The translations under genes were made by a program, and so were the position numbers. This document shows, piece after piece, positions 16,735 to 24,933 of a stretch of 40,211 nucleotides of DNA. The number at the start of each line of letters is the position of its first letter. Within the stretch, counting starts at the first letter, position 1. The stretch is from Clostridia bacterium (GTDB taxonomy: Bacteria; Bacillota; Clostridia; Oscillospirales; Acutalibacteraceae). The DNA lies in assembly GCA_017543285.1 (NCBI GenBank), contig JAFYGK010000033.1:1-40211 (forward strand). Reading direction: 5' to 3'. Below the pieces are notes generated by a model that was given only the letters and a program-made list of their open reading frames with translations, made no database searches and was not told the DNA's origin.

Positions 16735-17310
16735 ATGAAAAAAATACTTGTTGAAACTTCCGCAAGGCATGTTCATGTTTCCAGAGAACACCTCGACATC
16801 CTTTTCGGAGAGGGCTATGAGCTTACAAACAAAAAGGATCTTTCCCAGCCCGGACAGTTTGCCTGCTTTGAAAGAGTCGATGTCATTGGTCCCAAAAAGA
16901 CCCTCAGCAACGTCTCCATCCTCGGTCCGACAAGGCCTGCCTCTCAGGTCGAAATCTCTCTCACCGACGCGCGTTCTATCGGAATTGCCGCCCCTGTAAG
17001 GGAATCCGGCGATATTGAAGGCACCCCCGGATGTATCATCAGAGGACCCAAGGGCGAGGTCGAGCTGGAAAAGGGCGTTATAGCCGCCAAGAGACATATC
17101 CACATGACTCCAGAATCGGCAGCGGAATACGGCGTGACCGATAAGCAGATCGTCTGCGTCAAACTTGATTCTGCGGAAAGAAGCGCTGTTTTCGGAGACG
17201 TCGTTGTCAGAGTCAGCGAAAAGTTCGCTCCGGCGATGCATATCGACACCGACGAATCCAACGCCGCGGGTCTTTCGGGCGAGGTTTACGGCGAGATAAT
17301 CACCGAATAA
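16735..17310 (+). CDS. pduL: PduL-type phosphate acyltransferase
   Basis: Transfers acyl groups between CoA and phosphate (phosphotransacetylase/phosphotranspropionylase), supplying acyl phosphate for ATP formation by acetate kinase. 191 residues. The PduL zinc-binding histidines are visible as His12 and His14 (ARHVHVS), His121 and His123 (KRHIHM) and His169 (AMHID). The protein begins directly with the catalytic fold and lacks the N-terminal encapsulation peptide of microcompartment PduL; no shell genes are near, so it is probably the cytosolic Pta of this organism. AGGAGG precedes the ATG. Monocistronic, converging on mnmE across a shared terminator. Confidence 0.94.
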   Translation: MKKILVETSARHVHVSREHLDILFGEGYELTNKKDLSQPGQFACFERVDVIGPKKTLSNVSILGPTRPASQVEISLTDARSIGIAAPVRESGDIEGTPGCIIRGPKGEVELEKGVIAAKRHIHMTPESAAEYGVTDKQIVCVKLDSAERSAVFGDVVVRVSEKFAPAMHIDTDESNAAGLSGEVYGEIITE

Positions 17311-17341
17311 TTCCCCTTCGGCGCCATTCTGAAATAATATA

Positions 17342-17376
17342 AAGGCTCCCTGAGAACCGAAAACTCAGAGAGCCTT
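17342..17376. terminator. Bidirectional terminator between pduL and mnmE
   Basis: Stem AAGGCTCCCTGAG (17342-17354) / CTCAGAGAGCCTT (17364-17376) with one mismatch, flanked by T-rich sequence on both strands. It lies between two convergent genes. Confidence 0.85.
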
Positions 17377-17389
17377 ATTCTTTTATTTC

Positions 17390-18748
17390 TTATTTTCCGA
17401 CACAGAACCTTGAGAATACCTCGTCAACAACAGCGTCTGTCACTCTTTCTCCGGTTAACGACAGAATTTCAGCGATGGCATCGTCAAGCAAAACCCCGAC
17501 AGCGTCGAGCGTTGTTGTTTCTATCGCCTTATCGGCTTCGTCCAGCGCTGAAATGCATCCTTCAACGCATTGCTTCTGCCGTTCGGTCGAGAGTATTGCA
17601 GAGGATGTATCCAACTCGGCGATTTTCGTCTGCCTCTCGACGGCATTGGCCAAAACATCGAGGGAATCTCTCTGAAGCGCCGAAATCTGAACGACATCGG
17701 GGAAAACAGATCCGATCATATCGAGATCGAGCTTCGGTTCAAGATCGGTCTTGTTGACAACGGCGATGGCGAGCTTGCCTTTGCAGCATTCAATCAGCTC
17801 GAGATCGTCCGGCTCAAGAGCCTTGGATGAATCGAAAACCGCGATAACAAGCTGCGCTGTTTCAATCCTTCGCTTCGCGCGGTCTATACCTATTTTTTCC
17901 ACAATATCGTCCGAATCGCGTATTCCCGCAGTGTCGCAAAGTCTTAGTGTGACAAGCCCGAGCTGCACCGTCTCCTCAACGGTGTCCCTGGTCGTTCCCG
18001 GGATCTCGGTGACAATGGAGCGATCGCAGCCGGAGAGGAGGTTCATCAGTGTAGATTTGCCAACGTTGGGCTTCCCGACGATTACAGTATCAATACCTTC
18101 ACGCATGAGCCTTCCTCTGTCAAATGTGTCGCTGAGCTCTTGCAGTCTGCTTCGGCAATCGGCTACGGAACGTTTTATCTCGTCCATTTTTAGCTGAGGC
18201 ACGTCATCCTCGGGGTAGTCGATAAAGGCGGCAATGTGAGCGTTGCAGGCTATAAGAACGCTCTTAATGCCCTGAACCTCCTGCCAAAGAGAACCTTCGC
18301 TCATCATATGCGCCGCCTTTGCGGCCTGCTCGCCCTGCGCCGCTATGAGGTCCATAACCGACTCGGCGGCAGTAAGATCCATCTTTCCGTTGAGAAACGC
18401 GCGCTTTGTAAATTCACCGTTCTGCGCCGGCGCGGCTCCTGCGGAAATCGCCGCGCGAAGCAAGCGCTTTGTGATATATATACCCCCGTGGCAGGTTATT
18501 TCGACCACGTCCTCGCCGGTATAGCTTTTGGGCGCGTTGAAAACCGTGGCTATTCCTTCGTCGAAGTCGCCGTTTTTGTCGCGGACCCTGCCGAAATGAG
18601 CGGAATATCCCGGCACAGCCCGGAGTTTTTTCCCCGAAGCCGGAATAAAAATCTTTTCCGCTATGCTTTTTGCCTCATCGCCGGAAATGCGCAGAACGGA
18701 AATCCCGCCAACGGCCAATGGCGTGGATATGGCTGCAATGGTATTCAT
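17390..18748 (-). CDS. mnmE: tRNA modification GTPase MnmE (TrmE)
   Basis: With MnmG builds the 5-carboxymethylaminomethyl group on U34 of certain tRNAs. 452 residues. Domains: N-terminal folate-binding domain (1-about 118), helical domain, and an inserted G domain with GKPNVGKST (about 220-228), TTRDTVEE (switch I/G2), DTAG (G3) and NKTD (G4). The C-terminus is FCVGK, the CxGK motif with the catalytic cysteine. The ATG at 18748 has AGGGGTGA six bases upstream; the in-frame GTG at 18757 overlaps that site. mnmG, normally next to it, is absent; pduL converges instead. Confidence 0.97.
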   Translation of the reverse strand: MNTIAAISTPLAVGGISVLRISGDEAKSIAEKIFIPASGKKLRAVPGYSAHFGRVRDKNGDFDEGIATVFNAPKSYTGEDVVEITCHGGIYITKRLLRAAISAGAAPAQNGEFTKRAFLNGKMDLTAAESVMDLIAAQGEQAAKAAHMMSEGSLWQEVQGIKSVLIACNAHIAAFIDYPEDDVPQLKMDEIKRSVADCRSRLQELSDTFDRGRLMREGIDTVIVGKPNVGKSTLMNLLSGCDRSIVTEIPGTTRDTVEETVQLGLVTLRLCDTAGIRDSDDIVEKIGIDRAKRRIETAQLVIAVFDSSKALEPDDLELIECCKGKLAIAVVNKTDLEPKLDLDMIGSVFPDVVQISALQRDSLDVLANAVERQTKIAELDTSSAILSTERQKQCVEGCISALDEADKAIETTTLDAVGVLLDDAIAEILSLTGERVTDAVVDEVFSRFCVGK

Positions 18749-18833
18749 GGTGTTCACCCCTGATTTGCCTTAATTGAGCTGGTTATGAAAACGAAGATTA
18801 CGGAACCGTTCAAAAAACGGAAACAGTCAAAAC

Positions 18834-18857
18834 AGAGCGGCTGTATTCAGCCGCTCT
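18834..18857 (-). terminator. Hairpin between jag and mnmE
   Basis: Perfect 10-bp stem AGAGCGGCTG / CAGCCGCTCT with loop TATT, followed on the minus strand by GTTTTGACT. It probably ends or thins transcription from the rpmH-jag cluster before mnmE. Confidence 0.75.
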
Positions 18858-18863
18858 TTTGTG

Positions 18864-19784
18864 CTATTGTTTAGCTTTGGGCTCTACCCTTCCGTACAGA
18901 GGGGCTGCCGTGTCTTTCTTTGTGGGGGTCCCGGCCGCAGGAGCAGATGAAGGCCGCTGGGCGCTTCTCTGGTTACGGGGTCTTTGGCCGCTCTGCTTGG
19001 GTCTGTAACCGCCCTTGTTGTCCCTGCGCTGATAGCTTCCGCGCGGGCCCTTATTATTGCCGCGCTGTCCCTGCTTCTTCTGGTATCCTGAACGCTTTTG
19101 GCTGTTGAAATTGACGCGCGGGGCATCGTATCCTTCGCCCTTTTCCTCCGGACCGATGACGACATGGCGTGTAAGATCCTCTCCCATGCTCCACGAAAGA
19201 GCTCCCTTAACATTGTGGACTGTCGTGTGTATTATGCGTCTTTCGTAGGGATTCATCGGCTCAAGCGACTGAGCGCGGCCCGTTTTGACCGAAGAAACAG
19301 CTATTCTTTTTGCAAGGGCGCGGAGGGTATTCTCGCGCTTTTCTCTGAAATTGCCGCTGTCGATTGTAATTCTGTAGTAGTTGTTGTTGACCCTGTTAGC
19401 GATAAGGCCGGCAAGGTACTGCAGCGAATCAAGCGTTTCGCCGCGTCTGCCGATGAGGCAGGAAAGATCGTCGCCTCTGAGAGTAAGGATCGCTCCGTTC
19501 TCTGTTTCCTCAATGTCGATATCGACTCCGGTTATTTCCATCTCCTTAAAAATGGAGAGCAAATAATCCCTGGCAGCTTCGGCAGGAGTTGCTTCGGGTT
19601 CGTCCGGAATCTCGATGTATGCTCTGACCTTTGCGGGATTGCCGCCAAAAAGTCCGAATTTCTTCTTTACCGGGTTGTCAATGATTTCGAATTCGACCTC
19701 GCTGCGCTCCAACCCTAATTCCTGACAGGCAATATCAAGCGCTGCATCAACGGTCGGAGCTGTTCCAAAAGCTTCTTTAATCAA
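18864..19784 (-). CDS. jag: RNA-binding protein Jag/KhpB (SpoIIIJ-associated)
   Basis: Cytosolic RNA chaperone of the KhpA/KhpB pair, linked to cell elongation and coupled to the YidC gene. 306 residues. Jag-N domain (1-about 52, including KKFGLFGGNPAKVRAYI), KH domain with the GxxG loop LIGRRGETLDSLQYL, and R3H domain (about 145-205, REKRENTLRALAKRIA to NPYERRIIHTTV). Then a long Arg/Gly/Gln-rich basic tail (about 215-306), disordered and probably RNA-binding, longer than in most Jag proteins. The start is a TTG at 19784 with GGAGG seven bases upstream. It follows yidC by 192 bases. Confidence 0.95.
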   Translation of the reverse strand: MIKEAFGTAPTVDAALDIACQELGLERSEVEFEIIDNPVKKKFGLFGGNPAKVRAYIEIPDEPEATPAEAARDYLLSIFKEMEITGVDIDIEETENGAILTLRGDDLSCLIGRRGETLDSLQYLAGLIANRVNNNYYRITIDSGNFREKRENTLRALAKRIAVSSVKTGRAQSLEPMNPYERRIIHTTVHNVKGALSWSMGEDLTRHVVIGPEEKGEGYDAPRVNFNSQKRSGYQKKQGQRGNNKGPRGSYQRRDNKGGYRPKQSGQRPRNQRSAQRPSSAPAAGTPTKKDTAAPLYGRVEPKAKQ

Positions 19785-19976
19785 GCCCTCACCTCCATGT
19801 AATTTAAACGACCGGCCGATTATTTACTGCGGTCATAATGCGGGAATACTCAACCCGCTCTAAGCGTCCTTGAAGTGGTACGGCGAAAAAAACGGACGTC
19901 GGTTCAATATCGCCGTTTCGGGCAGACCGTTTATTCAGAGGTTGCGGCGCGGTGTAATCTGTCTGCCCTTTGCGCC

Positions 19977-20843
19977 TTATTGTCCGGTGAACTTCTGGCT
20001 GCGTCGTTTTGCAGCGTTGAGGAGCGATTTTGCCTCTGAGGCGCTGGGGTTGTAAAATTTACGGATGAGCAGGCTCTGTACTCCTGCGACAAGAGCCGAA
20101 TAGAACCAATAAAGACCGACGGCTGCCGGGAAGGAGAATGTCATCCACACAGAAATGAGAGGGAAGACAATTCCCATCGCCATGCCGGATTTCTGGCCGG
20201 TGGTTTTCTGTGTGATGAGAAACATAAGAAGCTGGGATACGCCGGCGAGCAGCGGGATCAGCCAGAGCGCGCTGAAATGACTTAAGTCGGGAGTCTGAGA
20301 AAGGTCGAGACCGAAGAGTCTGAGATTCAATCCCGTTCCATTGGGGAAAAACTGCGTGATGAAGCTGCGATCCTGGAAACGGACGACATACAGCTCAAGC
20401 ATTCTTGAAAGACCGGCGGGACTGTTCATTACAACGCCCTCTGCGGCTGCGGACGCCTGAGTTATGAGGTTGGAATTAAGGCCGAGAAGAAATGTGAGCG
20501 GTCTGTAGATAACGCCGATAAGGCCGAAGAAAATAGGCCATGTGATAAGCAGGGGCAGACAACCTGACATGGGGTTGTAACCCTCTTCGGCGTAGACCTT
20601 CTGGATCTCCTGGTTCATTTTTTCACGGTTGTTTTTATATGTTTCCTGAATTTCGCGGATCTTTGGCTGCACTCTTGCGAGCTTTGCTCCGGACTTTTGC
20701 TGTTTGAGTGTCGAAGGAATCATAAACAGCCTTGTCACTATAGTGATAAGAAGCAATACTATCGCATAATTTGGAATTATGGTGTAAAACAAGCGCATTA
20801 CAAATCCTATAGGAATGGCAAGCAGATTGGAAATAAAGTCCAT
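19977..20843 (-). CDS. yidC: Membrane protein insertase YidC/SpoIIIJ
   Basis: Oxa1-family insertase that places proteins in the cytoplasmic membrane alone or with Sec. 288 residues. Five transmembrane segments expected; the first core helix (about 25-45) carries Arg38 in IVTRLFMIPSTLKQQ, the positively charged residue of the hydrophilic groove. The cytosolic helical hairpin follows (VQPKIREIQETYKNNREKM), then GCLPLLITWPIFFGL. The C-terminus is basic. CGGAGG lies before the ATG. Compared with Bacillus SpoIIIJ the N-terminal lipobox Cys is missing, as in many clostridia. Confidence 0.96.
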   Translation of the reverse strand: MDFISNLLAIPIGFVMRLFYTIIPNYAIVLLLITIVTRLFMIPSTLKQQKSGAKLARVQPKIREIQETYKNNREKMNQEIQKVYAEEGYNPMSGCLPLLITWPIFFGLIGVIYRPLTFLLGLNSNLITQASAAAEGVVMNSPAGLSRMLELYVVRFQDRSFITQFFPNGTGLNLRLFGLDLSQTPDLSHFSALWLIPLLAGVSQLLMFLITQKTTGQKSGMAMGIVFPLISVWMTFSFPAAVGLYWFYSALVAGVQSLLIRKFYNPSASEAKSLLNAAKRRSQKFTGQ

Positions 20844-21009
20844 TATTAATCCTCCGAGTGATCGCCGGTCAGCGATATTGGTAAATTTTTCGGTTATACT
20901 TTGTTTTGCCGCCCGATAATTCCGGTATGGTTGTGATAATAAGCGTTTCGTCGGGATAAAGACGCGCCGTTCACCGTAAACGCGTCCTGCTGCGGATTAC
21001 GCTTTGGCT

Positions 21010-21246
21010 TTATCTGCGGCAGCCATGCTCGTCCTTCTGAGGAACGGGATCGTATCCGCCCTCATGGTATGGGTTGCAGCGGCAGATGCGTTTTATCGCC
21101 ATCCAGCCGCCTTTAATAGCTCCGAATCTTTCTATCGCCGTCATAGCATACTCCGAGCATGTCGGATAATACCTGCATGACGGCGGAAACATCGGAGAAA
21201 TGAATTTCCGGTAAAACCTGATAAGTATTATAAATATCTTTTTCAT
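21010..21246 (-). CDS. yidD: Membrane protein insertion efficiency factor YidD
   Basis: Small amphipathic protein that assists YidC-dependent insertion. 78 residues with the family core [20 protein letters not shown] (three conserved cysteines), [17 protein letters not shown]. It lies between rnpA and yidC, 30 bases after rnpA, the standard position. Confidence 0.96.
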   Translation of the reverse strand: MKKIFIILIRFYRKFISPMFPPSCRYYPTCSEYAMTAIERFGAIKGGWMAIKRICRCNPYHEGGYDPVPQKDEHGCRR

Positions 21247-21276
21247 AGCATCGCCGCCTTTCCTTTGTGGCGCCGA

Positions 21277-21630
21277 TTACTGCGGATTCTGTGCGTCCTG
21301 TAACAGACCTGCCTTTGCGAGATGCCGCTGCATCGCATTCATAACGCTCCCGCAATCGGAGCGGGATGTTTTGGCTCTGCAGACGAAAACCAAATCAAAG
21401 CCGGGTCTTAGTCCCGGCTTTATTAATCTGTATGCTTCCTTGACAAGACGCCGCGCACGGTTTCTTTTGACGGCGTTTCCGATCTTTTTGGATGCGGTCA
21501 CGCCGACTCTTATTCCGCTGCTCCGGCTTTTCATAACATAGGTTACAAGAAGCGGATCGGAAAAAGATTTGCCCCGGCGGTATATCCGGCAAAAATCCCC
21601 GTTTCGGGTCAGTGTTTCAGGTTTACGCAA
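21277..21630 (-). CDS. rnpA: Ribonuclease P protein component
   Basis: Protein subunit of RNase P, which removes the 5' leader of tRNA precursors. 117 residues. The RNR motif is present as NAVKRNRARRLVKEAYR, and the N-terminus (LTRNGDFCRIYRRGKSF) and FDLVFVCR strand are typical. The start is a TTG at 21630 with AGGATGG at a normal distance. The gene lies between rpmH and yidD as in most bacteria. Confidence 0.96.
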   Translation of the reverse strand: MRKPETLTRNGDFCRIYRRGKSFSDPLLVTYVMKSRSSGIRVGVTASKKIGNAVKRNRARRLVKEAYRLIKPGLRPGFDLVFVCRAKTSRSDCGSVMNAMQRHLAKAGLLQDAQNPQ

Positions 21631-21698
21631 TGCTAATCCATCCTGTTCGGAATACCGGTTTGTTCTTTGCTGCTCTCAAAAAGAGGCGGGCAAAAAAC

Positions 21699-21833
21699 TT
21701 AGTGGCTCAGTCTCTTTCTGCCCTTTGCTCTGCGTGCAGAGAGGACTTTGACGCCATTCCTTGTGGACATTCTCTTGCGGAAGCCGTGTACCTTTTTGCG
21801 GTGAAGCTTTTTGGGCTGGTAGGTTCTTAACAT
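21699..21833 (-). CDS. rpmH: 50S ribosomal protein L34
   Basis: 44-residue ribosomal protein, [18 protein letters not shown] at the start and [11 protein letters not shown] at the end, nearly identical in pattern to other L34. AAAGGAGGG precedes the ATG at 21833. First gene of the rpmH-rnpA-yidD-yidC-jag cluster, with a leader of roughly 190 bases from the promoter at 22031-22060. Confidence 0.97.
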   Translation of the reverse strand: MLRTYQPKKLHRKKVHGFRKRMSTRNGVKVLSARRAKGRKRLSH

Positions 21834-21999
21834 TCTATAATACCCTCCTTTCGGAAATTGTTTCGTGTTGATTATAGACGGCGAAGACGGTAGCTTCGAT
21901 CTTCGGGCTGACCGTCCTGACTGCGGCGGCGCGCCGGAGAACACCCGGGCGGACAACGCATCGCCGGATTGCTGAACAAGCAAACGCGCATACCACCAC

Positions 22000-22060
22000 A
22001 TTATACTTATTCAGATTAAACATACAATATATTATAGCTTATTCTAAAGGTTCATGTCAA
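22000..22060 (-). promoter_or_regulatory. Promoters of the rpmH cluster
   Basis: Distal promoter on the minus strand: TTGACA (22055-22060), 18 bases, TATAAT (22031-22036). A second candidate downstream: TTGTAT (22022-22027), 16 bases, TATAAT (22000-22005). The GC-rich leader 21834-22000 shows only weak hairpins. The gene-free stretch 21834-22131 holds nothing else I can name; no DnaA-box cluster is visible. Confidence 0.75.
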
Positions 22061-22131
22061 TAGTTTTTCACAATCAGTTTGGCAAAATAAACATTTTTTG
22101 CTTCTTTATATGTATACGGCGAATGGTCGGA

Positions 22132-23250
22132 TCAATAGTCCAGTTTCATATCGCCCTGTTTTATCCATCCGCGTTTTCTCATAAATTCGCTTATGCCGAG
22201 AGAAAGCGCAGCGGGAAGAATAAAATGCATAACGGCAATTTTTATCAGCACGAGCCACCACTGGTCAAATTCGGTCATAACCTGCCATGTCATTATCTGC
22301 CCGACAAGTCCGGCTGTGCCCATTCCGCTGCCGGTCGCGTTGCACTGCATATTGAAAACAAGAATACCTATGGGGCCGAGTATTGCCGAGGAAATAACGG
22401 CAGGCAGCCATATAATCGGCTTTTTTACAATATTGGGCATTTGCAGCATTGATGTGCCGATTCCCTGCGCCAGGAGCCCGCCGACCTTGTTCTCTCTGTA
22501 GCTGGCGACGGCAAAGCCGACCATGTTGCAGCAGCAGCCTATTGTTGCCGCGCCCGCGGCAATACCGGAAAGGTTCAGTATTATTCCAAGCGCCGCCGAG
22601 CTGATCGGCAGGGTAAGGCATACGCCCATTATTACCGATACAATGATTCCCATGAGCAGCGGCTGCTGTTCGGTGCCCCAGTTAATGAGAGCGCCGAGAG
22701 ATGTCATGAAAGAGGAGATCGGAGGACCGACAAGCAGTCCGAGAGCTGATCCGGCGGCTATTGTGACAAGCGGAGTAACCAGGATATCAACCTTTGTTTT
22801 GCCTGAAACAAGAGAGCCTATCTCCATTCCGAAATATGCCGCAATAAACGCGCCGAGAGGCTCGCCCGGTCCGGCAAATACGACTGCTCCTTCACTGAGC
22901 AGTGCTCCCGAGAGTATCTTTGAAGCAAAGGCGCCAACCATGCCTGCAGTCGCCGCGCTCAGAGTGACAAGAGCGCTCTTTTTAAATTTAACCGCGACGC
23001 CGACACCTATTCCCGCGCCTGTCAGAGCAGCAGCCGTCTTGCCGACAAGAAAAATAAGCTCTCCTATGCTGCCCGGTATGAGCTGTCCTATCTGCTGGAT
23101 TATGGTCCCTACGATGAGGGTAGCGAACAGCCCGAGAGCCATTCCGCTCAATCCGTCGATAAACACCTTGCTGAGAAATTTTTTGAATGATTTAAAAAAA
23201 CCGCTCAATTCTTTCATTCCCTTCCGAAAGGATTGCTGTTTAAAAGACAT
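22132..23250 (-). CDS. PfoR/PTS EIIC-like membrane protein
   Basis: Polytopic membrane protein of the PTS_EIIC_2 family, related to the PfoR protein of Clostridium perfringens and to EIIC sugar-binding subunits. 372 residues with about ten hydrophobic segments. Gly/Ala-rich helices such as GKTAAALTGAGIGVGVAVKF, and the segments GPGEPLGAFIAAYFGMEIG and VFNMQCNATGSGMGTAGLVGQ, are typical. No EIIA or EIIB genes or domains are near, so phosphorylation-coupled transport is not shown. The function of such orphan EIIC proteins is unsettled. The start at 23250 lacks a clear ribosome site; a TTG about 14 codons in, behind GGAAGGG, is possible. Confidence 0.82.
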   Translation of the reverse strand: MSFKQQSFRKGMKELSGFFKSFKKFLSKVFIDGLSGMALGLFATLIVGTIIQQIGQLIPGSIGELIFLVGKTAAALTGAGIGVGVAVKFKKSALVTLSAATAGMVGAFASKILSGALLSEGAVVFAGPGEPLGAFIAAYFGMEIGSLVSGKTKVDILVTPLVTIAAGSALGLLVGPPISSFMTSLGALINWGTEQQPLLMGIIVSVIMGVCLTLPISSAALGIILNLSGIAAGAATIGCCCNMVGFAVASYRENKVGGLLAQGIGTSMLQMPNIVKKPIIWLPAVISSAILGPIGILVFNMQCNATGSGMGTAGLVGQIMTWQVMTEFDQWWLVLIKIAVMHFILPAALSLGISEFMRKRGWIKQGDMKLDY

Positions 23251-23351
23251 GCTTTGAGATATTTATGTAATTTTACCACACTTGCATCATTTATTCAACT
23301 GCGCGGCAGGGATTTGCCGCGTATTTGTAAAAATAAAGAAAACATCGTCGT

Positions 23352-23370
23352 GATACAATTAAACTGTATC
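23352..23370. promoter_or_regulatory. Operator-like palindrome in the pfoR-like/ugd divergent region
   Basis: Imperfect 19-base dyad beginning GATACA and ending TGTATC, 8 of 9 pairs matched, with GTCG/CGAC further out. It lies about 50 bases upstream of the ugd -35 box and about 100 bases before the pfoR-like start. The rest of the gene-free stretch 23251-23569 holds the ugd promoter and an about 115-base ugd leader. Confidence 0.45.
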
Positions 23371-23418
23371 GTTTCGACAGGAGATTTAACCGATCCCATC
23401 CAAATAAAAATGTTTGAA

Positions 23419-23447
23419 TTGACAAGTCAACCGGCAGCATGTATAAT
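23419..23447 (+). promoter_or_regulatory. Perfect consensus promoter of ugd
   Basis: TTGACA (23419-23424), 17 bases, TATAAT (23442-23447). The -35 box is half of the palindrome TTGACAAGTCAA. Confidence 0.85.
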
Positions 23448-23569
23448 AGTATAAATAAAATTGTATTTTGTTGTTTAGTCGGATTAACCTGCCGTTCGCT
23501 TTCCATTTGGGACGCGGATATGTAATTGCCAACTGCCATCATTCAGTCCGGAAGGAATGTAAAGTAATT

Positions 23570-24880
23570 ATGAGAATAGCTGTTGCCGGTACAGGCTATG
23601 TAGGTCTTGTGGCCGGAGTATGTTTTGCATATATGGGCCATGACGTCACCTGCGTCGATATTGATGTGAAAAAGGTTGAGATGCTTAGAAACGGCATTCC
23701 TCCTATCTTTGAGGCTGATCTCGAAGAATATATGAAAAAGTGTTCCGAACTCGGACGCATTCATTATACCACCGATTACAGATCCGCATATAAGAATGCT
23801 GATGTGATCTTTATCGGAGTGGGAACCCCGGAAATGCCCGACGGTTCCGCCAATCTCTCATACGTCAGGGAAACCGCCAGACAAATCGCCGAGTCGGTTG
23901 TGCATGACTGTCTCGTAGTGGTCAAATCCACCGTGCCTGTCGGAACGAATGACATGGTTGAGAAGTTTATCAAAGAGTATAATAAAAGCGGCGCGGAGAT
24001 CGAGGTCGCTTCAAATCCGGAATTTCTGTCTCAGGGTTCCGCTGTGCATGATACACTGCACGCTCCGCGTATTGTCATCGGCACCGAAAGTGAAAAAGCG
24101 GAAAGAATTCTGCGTGATATTTACGCGCCGTTCAATCTGCCGATAGTTTCTGTCAGCCGACGCTCGGCCGAGATGATAAAATATGCCTGCAACGATTTTC
24201 TTGCTCTGAAAATCTCATATATGAACGATATAGCCAATCTGTGCGAGCTTGTCGGAGCAGATATTACCGACGTCGCAAAGGGTATGAGCTATGATAAAAG
24301 AATCGGTGCGGATTATCTGAATGCCGGAATCGGCTACGGAGGCTCCTGCTTCCCGAAGGATACAAAGGCGCTCCGTTTTCTTGCGAAGCAGCACGGATAT
24401 ACCCTCAGAACGGTGGATTCCGCAGTCGGCGTGAATACGGATCAGAAAACCGTTCTTTTCAAAAAGGCGTCAAAGCGTTTTGACAGCTTCAAGGGCGTAA
24501 AAACTGCCGTGCTGGGCCTGACCTTCAAGCCCAACACCGATGATCTTCGCGAGGCTCCTTCTCTTGATAATATTTCGCTTTTGCTTGACTCAGGTGCAGA
24601 TATTACCGCGTTCGATCCGGTCGGAACCGCCAACTTCAAGAAATCTATCCCCGAAGGTTCGGTTTCAAACGGAAGCATCCGTTTTGCCGACAGCGCTCAG
24701 GAGGCTCTTGACGGCGCTCAGGTCTGCTTCATCTTCACCGAGTGGAAGGAAATACGCAGCATAGAACCGGAGCGTTTTGCCCGACTTATGAAAACGCCGA
24801 TCGTTTACGACGGAAGAAATATCTATGATATAAAGAAAATGAAAAATGCCGGCGTGGAATACTATTCCATCGGAAGGTAA
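23570..24880 (+). CDS. ugd: UDP-glucose 6-dehydrogenase
   Basis: Oxidises UDP-glucose (or a related UDP-hexose) with 2 NAD+ to the uronic acid, a precursor of acidic capsule or wall polysaccharides. 436 residues. The NAD-binding loop GTGYVG is at 7-12; the catalytic cysteine is Cys260 in GGSCFPKD, the same number as in the Streptococcus pyogenes enzyme. KSTVPVGT and the C-terminal domain GLTFKPNTDDLREAPS are typical of the family. The start at 23570 (MRIAVAGTGYVG) is certain from homology; GGAAGG lies upstream, while the frame open to 23468 is only leader. Uridine- versus UDP-ManNAc specificity cannot be told from sequence alone. Confidence 0.95.
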   Translation: MRIAVAGTGYVGLVAGVCFAYMGHDVTCVDIDVKKVEMLRNGIPPIFEADLEEYMKKCSELGRIHYTTDYRSAYKNADVIFIGVGTPEMPDGSANLSYVRETARQIAESVVHDCLVVVKSTVPVGTNDMVEKFIKEYNKSGAEIEVASNPEFLSQGSAVHDTLHAPRIVIGTESEKAERILRDIYAPFNLPIVSVSRRSAEMIKYACNDFLALKISYMNDIANLCELVGADITDVAKGMSYDKRIGADYLNAGIGYGGSCFPKDTKALRFLAKQHGYTLRTVDSAVGVNTDQKTVLFKKASKRFDSFKGVKTAVLGLTFKPNTDDLREAPSLDNISLLLDSGADITAFDPVGTANFKKSIPEGSVSNGSIRFADSAQEALDGAQVCFIFTEWKEIRSIEPERFARLMKTPIVYDGRNIYDIKKMKNAGVEYYSIGR

Positions 24881-24886
24881 AAGTAT

Positions 24887-24922
24887 AAAAAAACGCGGAT
24901 GCTTTAGCATCCGCGTTTTTTT
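24887..24922. terminator. Bidirectional terminator between ugd and the GT2 gene
   Basis: Perfect stem built on ACGCGGATGC / GCATCCGCGT with a four-base TTTA loop, flanked by A7 and T7. It terminates both convergent genes. Confidence 0.95.
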
Positions 24923-24933
24923 ATTTATCATGT

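Noticed and set aside
16735..17310. Bacterial microcompartment locus around pduL
   Set aside because: No shell proteins or aldehyde/alcohol dehydrogenases nearby, and no encapsulation peptide on PduL.
21834..22131. Replication origin next to rpmH
   Set aside because: No dnaA or dnaN and no group of TTATCCACA-like boxes; only rpmH promoters are evident.
23468..23569. Longer ugd protein starting at 23468
   Set aside because: The extra 34 codons lie in the leader just after the promoter; all homologues begin at MRIAVAGTGYVG-like sequence.
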